64,000 bases of DNA from Rehmannia glutinosa (lineage: Eukaryota > Streptophyta > Magnoliopsida > Lamiales > Orobanchaceae). The translations under genes were made by a program, and so were the position numbers. The notes beneath the pieces were generated by a model that saw only the letters and a program-made list of their open reading frames with translations, did not search any database and was not told where the DNA came from. The stretch covers positions 30,728,317 through 30,792,316 of the forward strand of contig CM071931.1 of the NCBI GenBank assembly GCA_016081115.2, read 5' to 3'. Shown piece by piece: positions 30,150-40,865 of the stretch. Positions within the stretch are counted from its first letter, which is position 1. The number at the start of each line of letters is the position of its first letter.

Positions 30150-31444
30150 AGCTGATAAACTATAACTATTAGATTTATATATGTTCAGTTATGTACAGCG
30201 GTAGATTTGCACCTTTTAAAACTTTGTCAATCATCACAGTAGGTTTTAATGGTTATTTAGCAAGCTAGCACAAATATCCAATAAATGATATAATGTTAAA
30301 TCTTTGAAAATAAATGAGACACAAACTTTTACAAAGTGGTTGGTGGATGGATAATCACACTAGTCCACTCTTCTCCTACTCCAGGAGGGATCCACTAAGT
30401 AAGATGATTTCTCAATACAAAGTACACTAGCCCACTGCCTAGATTACAACTATTTCACAAGAATTGGTCACACAACTCTCTTATTACTTGCTCAACGAAC
30501 TCCACAAGATTTGTTTACACAACCCTCTTGCCTCGTTCATGGTTCCTCTGAACCTCACCACAGATACTTCACATCAAGGAAATGTGAACCCCAATTTTGT
30601 TCTTCAAAAACTTATTCCTCTTTCAATTGAATAAACAACATGTCTCTTCTATAGTTGTGTTAGATGCAGGTGTCTCAGTTTTGCTTGAGGATATGAACTC
30701 TTTGCTTAATAGAGAATTCTTGCTTGCTTTTAATTTTTTCTTTGTGTTGTGTCTCATATTTTTGGTGTTCCTCTTAAATGTTTTCAAAGATTTATACGGG
30801 TGAATTAAATTTTGCCCGTTGAAGTGAGAGGCGGATTTTAAATCACACCATTGCACAATTGGCACGTCTTTTCTTGCACCTTGATGTTGACCTGTCATGC
30901 TACTTTTTTATTTTTGCAGCATCCTGAAACTGGCAGCAGTGTAGGTGCTTCTTGTTGGCTACATTCCTTTAGTCTTCATTAAATGCTTAGCTCTTTATGG
31001 TTAAACATCGCACTTTTGGTTTCATCTAATGAATATCTTCCTTGATCTCATTGCAATATATAATTCCAGTTTACTTTAGATATGCGGCTCATTTACCCTA
31101 CTTGATCGATCTTGAAAGTTTTCCGATGTTAAGTCTTCGTCTTCGACTCAACCTGAGCGTTCTATTTTCTTGAGTGTCTTCTCGAATTTCTTCGATTCAA
31201 TCGAGAGTCTTTTGAAAACTTCACTACTCAGGTGAAAGTTTTTAGAAGATTGTATAACTCAGCTAAAAGTCTTTTGATCTTCTTCAGCATGTCTTCTGGG
31301 ATTCTTTTGCACTTTGAAATGACTTTTTCAAACATCTTATATCCTATCTATTACAAAAAGTAAATTGCACCATTTTATTGTGCCAACTTTCTAATACTAG
31401 TTTTCTAAGCATCGTCAAAATATATAATACTAAATTTCCTAACA
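30150..31444 (-). repeat. diverged family-1 solo LTR, antisense
   Basis: On the minus strand it starts TGTTAGGAAATTTAGTATTA at 31444 and contains the GAAAGTTGGCAC block, a shortened U3, a degenerate TATA-containing region and the CTGAGTTAC block of U5. The canonical end CCTTGGGACCTACA is missing. It is much more diverged than the other LTRs, so it is an older insertion. No internal region flanks it. Confidence 0.7.
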
Positions 31445-31514
31445 AAGATAATCAGGGATTTCATAGGATCAAATTGATATCCCTTCGTTCGTGTACTATT
31501 TTTTTTTTTTGAGG

Positions 31515-31952
31515 ATTAAGGGTTTTGCGAGCCCAAGCCATGCCTACATCCGACCCGAATGGCGGTAGCGCGTGTTTTTGGACCTATCCCACTAGCATGT
31601 AGGTTCCCCTCCTCTAAAAACTTATGATTCCTCTTGGGTCCCAAATCCAATACTCTAATTTGAGTTATATAAAGTGAACTTATTTTAGCTTACAAACCCA
31701 TCTCGGATTGAGATTTACTCCAGCCCCACATTTCTAATTTTCGTAATAATTTTATGTTTTAAGTGACTAAGTTAGTGTATTGATTTATCATTCACTTGAA
31801 TTGATTTTGAGAAAAATCAAATGCTAATCGCATCTACTCATTTCATGGATTATGATTATCTAATTTATTTTCATTTTTCATAAATGAAACTCACATAATA
31901 TTTGGTCAGATATGGGTCAAAACCCATATTTTTCTAAACCAAATTTCCAACA
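31515..31952 (-). repeat. family-2 copia LTR fragment, antisense
   Basis: Shares blocks with the solo LTR at 50738-51843: AGCATGTAGGTT, a TTTGGGTCC-like block, AAATGCTA(A/T)TC(G/T)CATCTACTC, the ATTTGGTCA block and the terminal ACCAAATTTCCAACA (minus strand TGTTGGAAATTTGGT). It is truncated at the R-U5 side near an 11-base T run. Old and diverged. Confidence 0.65.
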
Positions 31953-32480
31953 ATATCCTCTCATAGAAATCATAATATGACATCATTAATTCACAATTTT
32001 AAGTTTAAAGACAAGAATATAAATTATATATTTATTTTCTTTTATAAAAAAACTCCATATCTAGCTACGCTACGAAAATAAAAATACAACATGACTCTGG
32101 ACTTGGTAATAGATATAAAGACGCGGTTGTGTTCGATAACTATGCAACAAAAATATACGTAAGAAACGGCCTAAAATTAATTGGAACAACGTGGAAGCAA
32201 ATACCTAATAATCAGAAGAAATGGCATATTCGGTGTAAGAGCGCCCGGCATTCCACAATTTGCTATCCTTTCCATGTTACTTTCAGACTAAGTCTAAATC
32301 AAAATTCCTTCAACCATACTCTGCATTATTAAATTATGTAGTAACTACTCAGAATATTATAATTATTTCCTCAAAAAACAAAAAATATTATAATTATTAA
32401 GACCTAAATAAAAACCTAGATCTGAATTCCAACTATTCGTGCTCCCGCGTTTCCACGTGGGCTTGACGAGTTCTCTATTT
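31953..32480. other. intergenic and upstream region of the pyrophosphatase gene
   Basis: AT-rich, with no long open frame and no recognisable element. It probably includes the distal promoter of the gene that starts near 32510. No specific cis element is claimed. Confidence 0.4.
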
Positions 32481-32483
32481 GCC

Positions 32484-32490
32484 TATATAT
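32484..32490 (+). promoter_or_regulatory. probable TATA box of the pyrophosphatase gene
   Basis: TATATAT (in GCCTATATATGC) lies about 25-30 bases before a pyrimidine-rich CATCCATCCTCAG stretch that would suit a plant start site. It is followed by a leader with a good splice donor (CAG|GTACGA, 32561-32568). Confidence 0.5.
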
Positions 32491-32509
32491 GCTCTTGTTT
32501 TTTAGCATC

Positions 32510-33768
32510 CATCCTCAGTTTTTATCTCCATCTTCATCAGGTTCTTGTTTTCTTTTTTTCCAGGTACGAATTTTTTCATTGTCCTCTTATAATTTTTTAT
32601 TCACTTCTTTAATTTTATTTTTTTTTATCTTTTTTGTAAGCTTTCTCTTTTGTGTTTTTCTCAAGTCTGAAACTTTACGATTATATGTATATAATGGATG
32701 GTGATTGGTGAATGTTGCCACGAGCCTAAGAATTACTTTGATAGGCTTTCTTCGTGTAATCGTGTTTCTTGATTCAACAGCAATCACATAAGGTGACCAT
32801 TAAGCCTTTGTGCGGGTTAAAACTTACCCAAAAATGTATCTTAAATTGGTGAGGCATCCACATAAGGTGACCATTAAGCCTTTGTGCGGGTTAAAACTTA
32901 CCCAAATATGTATCTTAAATTGGTGAGGGATCCACATGAGCTAGCCGTAAAAAGTTTCTCGTGCAAGCCCCATAATTATCGGATCCTTCAGTTACTCATT
33001 CAATGCAAGATTGGGACTTGTTGATCTTGCCCCATTTCATGAAATGGAACACAAATTCTCAATTCTTTTGTTTTATGATTGTTTTGTTTCGTGGCCTAGT
33101 TGTTTGAACAGACGCTGAGCTAAGTTTAGGCTGGATTTTAAGCTAAATTCGAAATCTGTTATAACAAATTCATTGATTTTTTTTTTTTTTTCTTCTCCTA
33201 AATCCAAATCCTTTGTTTCTATCACAACCTTAAGAATTTTGATTGTGGAAACATCTTTTACATTCTTTACCAACCAACCCGTTAGATCCATCAAAAGAAA
33301 GATGAATATTTGATCTTTGACATTTTCCTGTTTTTATTTATTGATATATTTGTTTTATTTTGTTCATTCCCTGTGGCCCGTTGTTTGATAGGATTAAGAC
33401 GGTCACTTGATGAATGCAAAATGTTGTGTTGATATTAAGTTCAGTATAAATCATATTAGAAAAGACGGTTTAAGATAGCAGGCCCCTGGCTTTGATTGTT
33501 AAATCAGAAGCCATGGACCGAGTGTTTCTTTAATTTCATATTGGGGCGGCTCATCATCATTTGATTGCTAAAGAACATTGGACTAGCCCCTGTATTGTAG
33601 TTTCTCATTGGGCAGGGAAAGCATATATGTCATTGGCCCTCAAGTGGTTTAATCAATTATTTTCTTTGATAAGTTTTCTGTTTTCCAAAGTATTTCACAT
33701 AGAAGCAGGGAACATGGGGTTGTTAGGATTAGACGTAGGTAGCTGATATCCGATTTGATTATTCCAGG
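32510..33768 (+). other. 5' leader exon and leader intron of the pyrophosphatase gene
   Basis: A short leader (about 32510-32563) ends at CAG|GTACGA. An intron of about 1.2 kb would end at TTCCAG (33762-33767), one base before the start codon at 33769. Introns just before the ATG are common in plant housekeeping genes. The splice signals fit, but the leader itself is a prediction, and an alternative donor (TCAG|GTTC at 32540) is possible. The intron holds a 74-base tandem duplication. Confidence 0.55.
32785..32940 (+). repeat. 74-base tandem duplication in the leader intron
   Basis: Copy one is 32785-32858, copy two is 32859-32932, and a third starts CACATGAG at 32933. They differ at only a few positions (CAAAAATG versus CAAATATG, GGCATC versus GGGATC). 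Both begin CACATAAGGTGACC and contain TTTGTGCGGGTTAAAAC. Confidence 0.95.
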
Positions 33769-35464
33769 ATGAGCAACGAGAATGGAGCTGAAGTGTCACC
33801 TCACAAGCGTGCTCCCCGCTTAAATGAAAGGATCCTCTCATCTTTGTCCAGGAGATCAGTTGCTGCTCATCCTTGGCATGACCTTGAGATTGGTAATTAA
33901 TCAATTATCAAGGGGAAGTTTCAGTCAAATACAGATTTCTTTCCAGTGGTACTATTTTTGATACCTCGACTTTCTTTTTTGCAGGACCCGGAGCACCCCA
34001 AATTATTAATGTTGTATGTCATCTTTCTTCTTTCCAGTAATGACGATTCTAGAATAAATTAATTTATAGTGAAATGACATAGGCACTCTGAGACACTGAA
34101 ATTAAATAATGGAGCCCGGTGGGACACTGGTTTTTCCTTTACTACTTGTTGCCAATTTTTGAAGTGCTCTGGTTTTAACCTTCAGAGACTTTTAGTTATG
34201 GTTTAAAGGATACATGTTGAAATTTACTGTTGATAACCAGAAAGGTTCCGTGGTGCCAATGGTTATCCTCGTATGTGTTTGTCAATTCGTTCTATGTCCA
34301 TTTTTTCTAGGGGGTGGCCAGTCTGATATGCTTTAATGTGTCCAAGTAACTTTTTTTACAAATCTGATGTTCTTTCCATGTCTACGGTTTCCAAATGGTT
34401 GGCTCCTGGCTTAGAAATTGTCTTGCCATATTCTGGCAGGTAATTGAGATACCAAAAGGAAGTAAAGTGAAATATGAACTTGACAAGAAAACTGGTCTGA
34501 TCAAGGTATGCTAAAATAGTACAATCTTATTACACCTCTTGTATAAGTTGACAATAAAAGATCCACTTGCAAACTTATATATATTGCTTCAATGAATGCC
34601 CAGGTTGATCGCATATTGTACTCTTCCATGGTCTATCCTCACAATTATGGATTCATTCCTCGCACACTATGTGAAGATAACGACCCAATGGATGTTCTGG
34701 TTATTATGCAGGTTAACCAACTTTATCTAAATTTTACAAATACTTAAAATTTACAGTCGACCTTTTCTTATGTATTGGTGTTCTTATCACGAATCACACT
34801 GAAGTAGATTTCCTTCAGGAATCTGTTGCTCCTGGTTCTTTTCTTCGAGCCAGAGCCATAGGCTTGATGCCTATGATTGATCAGGTATTACTAATTCCAC
34901 CAAAGAAAATAGATTTTATTCCTTGTACTTGTTAGAGATGTATGAAATTAAATTTCTTTGCCAAATTAGGGAGAGAAAGATGACAAGATCATTGCTGTAT
35001 GTGCTGATGATCCAGAGTATCGCCACTACACTGATATCAGCCAACTACCACCTCATCGTCTAACAGAAATCAAACGATTCTTTGAAGATTGTATCCTTTT
35101 CAAATGTTCTATTATTCTCTGTGGTTTTGTTGTTTCATTGTTTTTGTTTTTTCGATGAGGATCTCATGCCGCATGAAAAATGGACAGATTTTTTTTTTTT
35201 TTTCTTTAACAAGTATTTAGACAAGAAGAATGAGAACAAAGAAGTAGCAGTGGATGAGTTCTTGCCTCCAGCTACTGCTATCGATGCCATCCAATATTCC
35301 ATGTAAGTTTCAAATTTGATGTGTGTGGATATGATAGTCAACATAGGTTTATCTGCCTTCATTACAAAGGTGGTTCCAGTTAGAATTTTTATTCCTAAAA
35401 TCTCAATTCTGTTAATTGCAGGGACCTTTATGCTGAGTATATCCTGCACAGCTTGAGGAAGTAA
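33769..35464 (+). CDS. PPA: soluble inorganic pyrophosphatase (family I), 212 aa, eight coding exons
   Basis: Hydrolyses pyrophosphate to two phosphates with Mg2+, pulling forward biosynthetic reactions that release PPi; probably cytosolic. Coding exons are 33769-33892, 33985-34013, 34440-34505, 34604-34711, 34819-34884, 34970-35090, 35221-35302 and 35422-35464, all with GT-AG borders and consistent phase. The 212-residue product has the usual plant length. It begins MSNENGAEVSPHKRAPRLNE with no obvious plastid or mitochondrial transit peptide. Conserved blocks are VIEIPKGSKVKYELDKKTGL (52-71), YPHNYGFIP (84-92), the family signature DNDPMDV (98-104, holding metal-binding Asp residues) and DDKIIAVCADDPEY. 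The start was chosen because the upstream base follows a splice acceptor and the N-terminus fits the family. No stops or frameshifts were seen. It is the only intact-looking host gene here. Confidence 0.96.
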
Positions 35465-35800
35465 ATTTATTGAAGGATGCACTATCTTCTGTCTGTGTTG
35501 GAGACACTTGCGGGACGATTTTAGAATATATGATTGTTTCCTCAAGAAGCAGCAATTTATCTGATAGACGATTATCATATCATGCATTCTCAGCTCAATA
35601 CTTGGTCTGCGTTTATTTATTTATTTATTTATTTTCCCTTTTACGAGAAGGTTGTCGTTTGGCAAACTTATCTCCACCTTGATACAGTGTACGAATATTG
35701 AACATCAATGCTATCCACATTGTTATTTGATCTTAGTTCGAAGTTCTAATAATACAAATAAGCAGCTATTATTGATTTATTTCCTTTCAGAAAGTAACAC
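35465..35800 (+). other. 3' untranslated region of the pyrophosphatase gene
   Basis: AT-rich trailer with a TTTATTTATTTATTTATTTA run (35617-35635) and AATAATAC/CAAATAAG motifs near 35745-35760 that could serve as near-upstream polyadenylation elements. The exact end cannot be seen. Confidence 0.5.
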
Positions 35801-37599
35801 GCAAAACCAACGGTGATTTTAATGTTGGGTTAGTTACAAAATGTAGCCTTGGGTTTGGCCTAATTACAAAAAAACAATTCTGCTAACTTTTAAAATTACA
35901 AATAATATACTTGAGGTTTGGTTTGTCTAAAATTTACCTCCTTCATAATCAAAAACATTTGAAACCCCCCCTCATATTTATAAAAAAAAAGTATAGTTTA
36001 CCCCTTAGATTTTTCACTGAATCAAACTTAGGGGTATTTTTTGTAATTTTAAAATATAGCTGAGTTCTTTGTAAGTAGGTCAAAAATCAAGGGTAGTTTT
36101 TGCTATTATACATTTAATGTCTTTAAGGTTCCGGCAATTCAAGCTTTGTTTGCATGCGCAGATTCTCATCTTATGTTGGAATCAGATCGTTTTTTCCGAA
36201 TCGAGGAATTTGTGATCGTAGCACTTAAAAATTCACTATATATACACTTAGTGTATCTAGTGTATACACAAAGTGTATATACTTGGGCGTAGCTTGTGGA
36301 TCAAGATCAATTGGGATTTGGACAACACCACCCCATATAAAAAAATTATTTACTCTAAATTGGTAGTCCAAAAAATCCCACACTCAACTTTTGATAGCTT
36401 TAATTCATCTTTCATCCTTTACCACTATCTTGGAGTCTGAAAATCTCGATCTGCCGCACAATTACAAAATTCACAAATCACAAGGGTGTTCTCGGGCTAA
36501 TATTTTATTGTTCAAGATCAAGAAACCAGATATGGGTTTTTGTGCTCAATTTTATATTGTTCAATAATTTAGCATTAATAGAGATAGAGGGTAGACCTGG
36601 ACGGTTGCTTTTTTGATTTCGGCATGTTTGGCAAGAACCTTCAGCGAGCAGAGACAGAGAGGGAGCAAGAGCTAGGTCAAAAATTGAGAGGTGGTGGGTT
36701 ATGAAGGGTTTTGAATTTAAAACCTAATTAAGCCAATGGATACGATCGAGCTTATCGGCGTCTCATTCTGCTTCTTATGGGGCCTAATTGTATTGTGGTG
36801 ACTGGCCAGATACTTGGGCCTAATCAACATCAATTGCTTTTATTTTAGCTCTTTTTTAGGGGAATTAATTTTTCAGAATATAGATTCAAATTTACATCAA
36901 CATCAATTGTATCCCTTTGTTCCGCTACAAGTATTTTTGATCAAATATCTCTCGCAAAATATTTTATATGAAACACATGATTGTGCATTATTTTTTAACA
37001 TTTGCGTGATGTAAAAGTATGTTACAGCAGGTAAGTGGAGGGATAGGTTCAAGTCAATTAATATACGTTGCAGTGTATAACAAAATAATTCTTCTATAAA
37101 GGACATGAATGCCCAACATCTTAGCCCAAATCCCGAACAATATGCTCATGCGCAAATTTTTCCCACAAATATGTTCCCGGTCAAAAAGCGACAAAATATA
37201 CGCCTCACGTATAACAAACAAATTCTTCTCCAAAAATCACAACACAAATGATTAACGATCAAAATTCGGATCTCGATCATAACACAAAACAAAAACCGAG
37301 GAAGCAAAACACACAAATGCGAAGAAAAGAGAAAGAACAGAGAATAAAGACGCAACAAAAGCATAGAAGAACTAGAAAAAAAAAAGCAAGGTAATGAAGA
37401 AAAACTTCAATCTGAAAACGAATAGATATTTTATTGAAAATTCTTTGCATCTGAACAACATTAATTTGCTTGTTTTCTTCGTCTTATATTTCAAAATATA
37501 TAATATTATATACATATTGCATGAGTTTTATGATCCTAAATGGAATTTTTCACAACATGACATCAAAGTTAATGTTTCTAGTGTATAGATATTTTTCGT
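35801..37599. other. intergenic region between PPA and the Mutator-like composite
   Basis: AT-rich. Includes short A-rich and T-rich segments, a palindrome at 36237-36281, and an AAGGGTAGTTTTTGC stretch at 36090 that resembles AAGGGTAGTTTATG at 45165, possibly related to the ends of the Mutator-like composite. No gene was recognised. Confidence 0.4.
36237..36281. repeat. 45-base imperfect palindrome
   Basis: ATATATACACTTAGTGTATC is followed by TAG and then TGTATACACAAAGTGTATAT, so the two arms pair with one or two mismatches. It can form a hairpin or cruciform. No gene or terminator context explains it. Confidence 0.7.
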
Positions 37600-39151
37600 T
37601 TAAAAAATCATTGAAATTTGTTTCATAATTGTGTAAAAATTATTTCTGGTTTATCTTTGCTATGGAAATGGGTCAAATTTCACAATATACGTGCACCTAT
37701 TTAGGTAATTGTTTCAAAAATATTTTGATATTATTTTAAACTTGTTTCTATTAGGCATGCCTCACCGAATACATCACATTGCTTCTTTCTATACATGAAA
37801 CACTGTTTCATATTTGTTTCAGTTATGTTTCATCCATGTTTCACATTGGATAATTTCATTGAATACCACAGTTACATGGAGAAAATTCCAGCAGTGGTAT
37901 ACCACAACAAACAATGGGAAGAAAATAGAGATTACATCAACTTTGAGATAACAGGAATACTGATTCCACTGAATTGCACTTTCAGTAACCTAAAGGAAAT
38001 TTCGGAACAACAAATACAAGTCTGAAGAGATGAAGAAAAATGCAGATTAAATACAAACTGACAGAAGCTCTGCCAGCATTGAAGATTGAAAATGACTTCA
38101 ACCTGGAGTTCTTCTTGCAAGAAAAAGCAAAGAAACAAATTTGATGAAGTTTCCTCTATGCATAGATGTAGTTGTCAACTCGAAAAACCAATACCTCTCA
38201 AAATCAAAAGAAACAATACCAAAATGCAATAGAGGGAACAAACAACATATCAATAGAGAGCTCATCCATTGAAAACATGGGCCAAAATCTGATTGACTAT
38301 ATCGACTATGCAAACCTTATCAGCAAAAATATAGTCGAAGAAAAATAGAAATTCAAGAACCGAGAAATGGTGAATAACGAATCCAAACCGAAGATGTTTA
38401 GAACACCAAAGAGGAATTATTAAAACATATTAGTTGTTATGCGTTGAGAAATCACTTCCAATATAAGGCCAAGATGTCGTACAACAAGCAATACTATGTA
38501 ATGTGCCTGGAGGAAAATTTCAATTACCATTTGAAAGCATCTGCAAAATACAGGGACAACAAGATTCATATTAAGAAAATACGACAGCAACCATATTTGT
38601 CCGCTCGTTAAGAGAATGAATGACAATCAACAAGCTACTACAATAATTATTGGGGACTTTATCAAATTAAAGTACCTCAACAACATCAAATCAGTATACA
38701 CACACCAGCAGATATAATAAGAGACATGAAAAATGAGCATGGAATAAGTCTCAACTACAAAAAGGCTTGGAGATCAAAAGAGAAAGTACTGGAGATAATA
38801 AGAGGAAGGGCAGATGAATATTATCAGAAAACTAGCTTATCTGTACATGTTGGAGAAAATGAATCCCGGATCGATTACTGAAATAGTAAGAAAAGAAGAC
38901 AACACATTCATCTTCTTGTTCATGGCTATAAATGCATCAATAAAAGGATGGAAACAATGTAGGCTTGTAGTTTTTGTTGATGGTACATTCCTGAATTCAA
39001 GTTATTGTGGGACTTTATTGTCTGCCTGCACACAAGATAGGAATGGAAGCATTTTTGTAAAGATCGACAAACTTTTGGTCTCAGGGAAGGGATGTGCATA
39101 GTCTCAGACAGACACATCAACATCGAAACAACAATAAATGAGATACAAAAT

Positions 39152-39273
39152 GTAAATATTTTCTTTGATGATGTTTCACAAATATTTCACATACGTTTCT
39201 TTCATGTTTCACATATAAGTTTCAAAAATATTCTCCATGACACATTTCTCAAAAATATTATTTTAATAATTAG
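39152..39273 (+). other. intron in the MULE transposase with TGTTTCA motifs
   Basis: GTAAATATT donor after ...GAGATACAAAAT, and an AATAATTAG acceptor before GTATATCCTGGAGTATCTCA (VYPGVSHG). Inside are TGTTTCAC, TATTTCAC and TGTTTCAC, with variants GTTTCTT and GTTTCAA. Removing it joins the conserved INEIQN and VYPGVSHGLC segments of the family. Confidence 0.75.
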
Positions 39274-39729
39274 GTATATCCTGGAGTATCTCACGGACTG
39301 TGCACGTATCAGCTCCTAAATAATTTGAAGGCAAATTTCAAAAAGAAAAACAAGGAAATCAGAAAGTCATTCATAGCAGCAACAAAAGCTTACATGAATG
39401 AAAAATTCGAAAAACAAATGTCTGCACTTGACAAAGTAAACAACAAAATTAGACCTTACTTTTCCATCATTGGCTACGAGAAATGAACACTACTCCACTG
39501 TCAGAACAAAAGATACTTTGTCATGACTTCTAACATTGCAGAATCATTGAATGCAGCAACTGTAGCGGGAAAAGACCTACATGTATCAACTTTGCTAGAG
39601 TACGTGAGATCTTTAGTTCAATATTGCACATGCAAATATCGAAATGAAGCAAGATCAACATTTACAAAGATGACAAAAACAGCTAAAGAGTGTATGGAGA
39701 AAAACAACACCATTTCTCTAAATTTAAGA

Positions 39730-39801
39730 GTAATTTACTACAAATTTTCAGCACAACCCTTGTTTCACAAATGTTTCTTACATGTTTCATTTTTGTTTCA
39801 G
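39730..39801 (+). other. 72-base intron in the MULE transposase
   Basis: AGA|GTAATTTAC ... TTTGTTTCAG|GTGAAGAG. It contains TTGTTTCACA, TGTTTCTTAC and TGTTTCATTT. Removing it joins SLNLR to VKRSNDFIFKVTEAEK, as expected in the family. Confidence 0.75.
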
Positions 39802-40245
39802 GTGAAGAGATCAAATGATTTTATCTTTAAAGTCACAGAAGCTGAGAAAATATTTATAGTGGACCTTGAAAAAACGACTTGCACATGCAACAAGTTTCAA
39901 ATGGATGAAATTCCTTGTCCGCATGCTATAGCAGTATTAAAAGAATTGAATGAAGATCCATATCAATATTGCCCGACATACTACAAGAAGGAAACAATCG
40001 AAGCTACTTATTTGAAAATAGTATATCCAATCCCATATGAAGATACTTAGATCCTGACACATGAAATTGAAACAATGACGACTCTTCCACCAGAAGGCAA
40101 GGTAAAATCTGGAAGGCCAAAGAAAGTAAGACACAAGGCAACTTGGGAGAATAAGGCCAAAACCAAATGTGTAAGATATGGGAATCTTAGTCATAATACA
40201 AAAACATGTAGAAATATACCAAATACAAAATATAATTCATTGTAG

Positions 40246-40865
40246 AATATTACTATTACAAATATATGTGTAATTGATATAGCTTCAACTTATAGACAAA
40301 AAAAATTGTTCCTATATTTTTTCCAACATGTTTCTTACACTCATATGAATGTTTTTTTTATACAAATGGTAATAAATTAGTGAAAACATGAGCTGTTTTA
40401 TGTTGCATAGAATTATTTTCTTTTTCCTAAACACTAAACACTGTGAGCTACAAAAACATATCCCAACAAACATAACGCCGCAAAAAATCGAACTAAAATT
40501 ATGGATAGAAAAACAAAAAAGACTTGAAAATAGAGACTAAGCTAACAAAACTAATGTTTGTTGCGAACTGTTGCAGATTTGTTCCTAAAACATAACGAAC
40601 CATTTAGAAATAGAAACAATAAGAAATAGAAAACAAAATGCACAATATTTTGAATACCAAAACAAGCAACAACAAATACTAACTGAACAAAAATACATAA
40701 CTCATGCCAAATTGTTCAAATACCTACTACCAACAAATCTATAGTTAATCAAAATAGACAATAATGATCCAGAACGATCCAAACCCTAAAAAGCTAATCA
40801 AATACAAAATAGTTACATACTACTAAAATACAAAAATAAAACATATTGTTAAACTGATTACACCA
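40246..40865. other. tail-to-tail spacer between the MULE transposase and the Ulp1 gene
   Basis: About 620 bases of AT-rich sequence with many GAAACA/AACAAA stretches and no open frame worth noting. It would hold the 3' ends of both genes. Confidence 0.5.

Larger units (their letters stand above)
37600..40245 (+). pseudogene. Mutator-like element transposase (mudrA-like)
   Basis: The N-terminal part has YMEKIPAVVYHNKQWEENRD (from 37874). The central part has KAWRSKEKVLEIIRGRADEY (38760 onward), LEKMNPGSITEIVRKEDNTF, then the catalytic-core strand VVFVDGTFLNSSYCGTLLSA (38965-39035) and CIVSDRHINIETTINE (39092-39140). The sequence usually between GTLL...GSIF and the SDRH block is short here, so about 20 residues appear lost. 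Introns at 39152-39273 and 39730-39801 fit GT-AG rules. The SWIM zinc finger CTCNKFQMDEIPCPHAIAVL (CXC...CXH, 39880-39945) is intact. A C-terminal knuckle reads CVRYGNLSHNTKTC, with Tyr where Cys is expected. Frameshifts and stops occur near 38030-38810 and 39480. The transposase cuts and inserts the element. This copy is inactive. Confidence 0.88.

Noticed and set aside
32508..32704. 71-codon open frame in the leader of the pyrophosphatase gene as a separate gene
   Set aside because: It is T-rich leader and intron sequence with a splice donor inside, and no conserved motif.
35135..35587. 150-codon minus-strand open frame across the end of the pyrophosphatase gene
   Set aside because: It runs antisense through exons and introns of a clearly conserved gene and has no family pattern.
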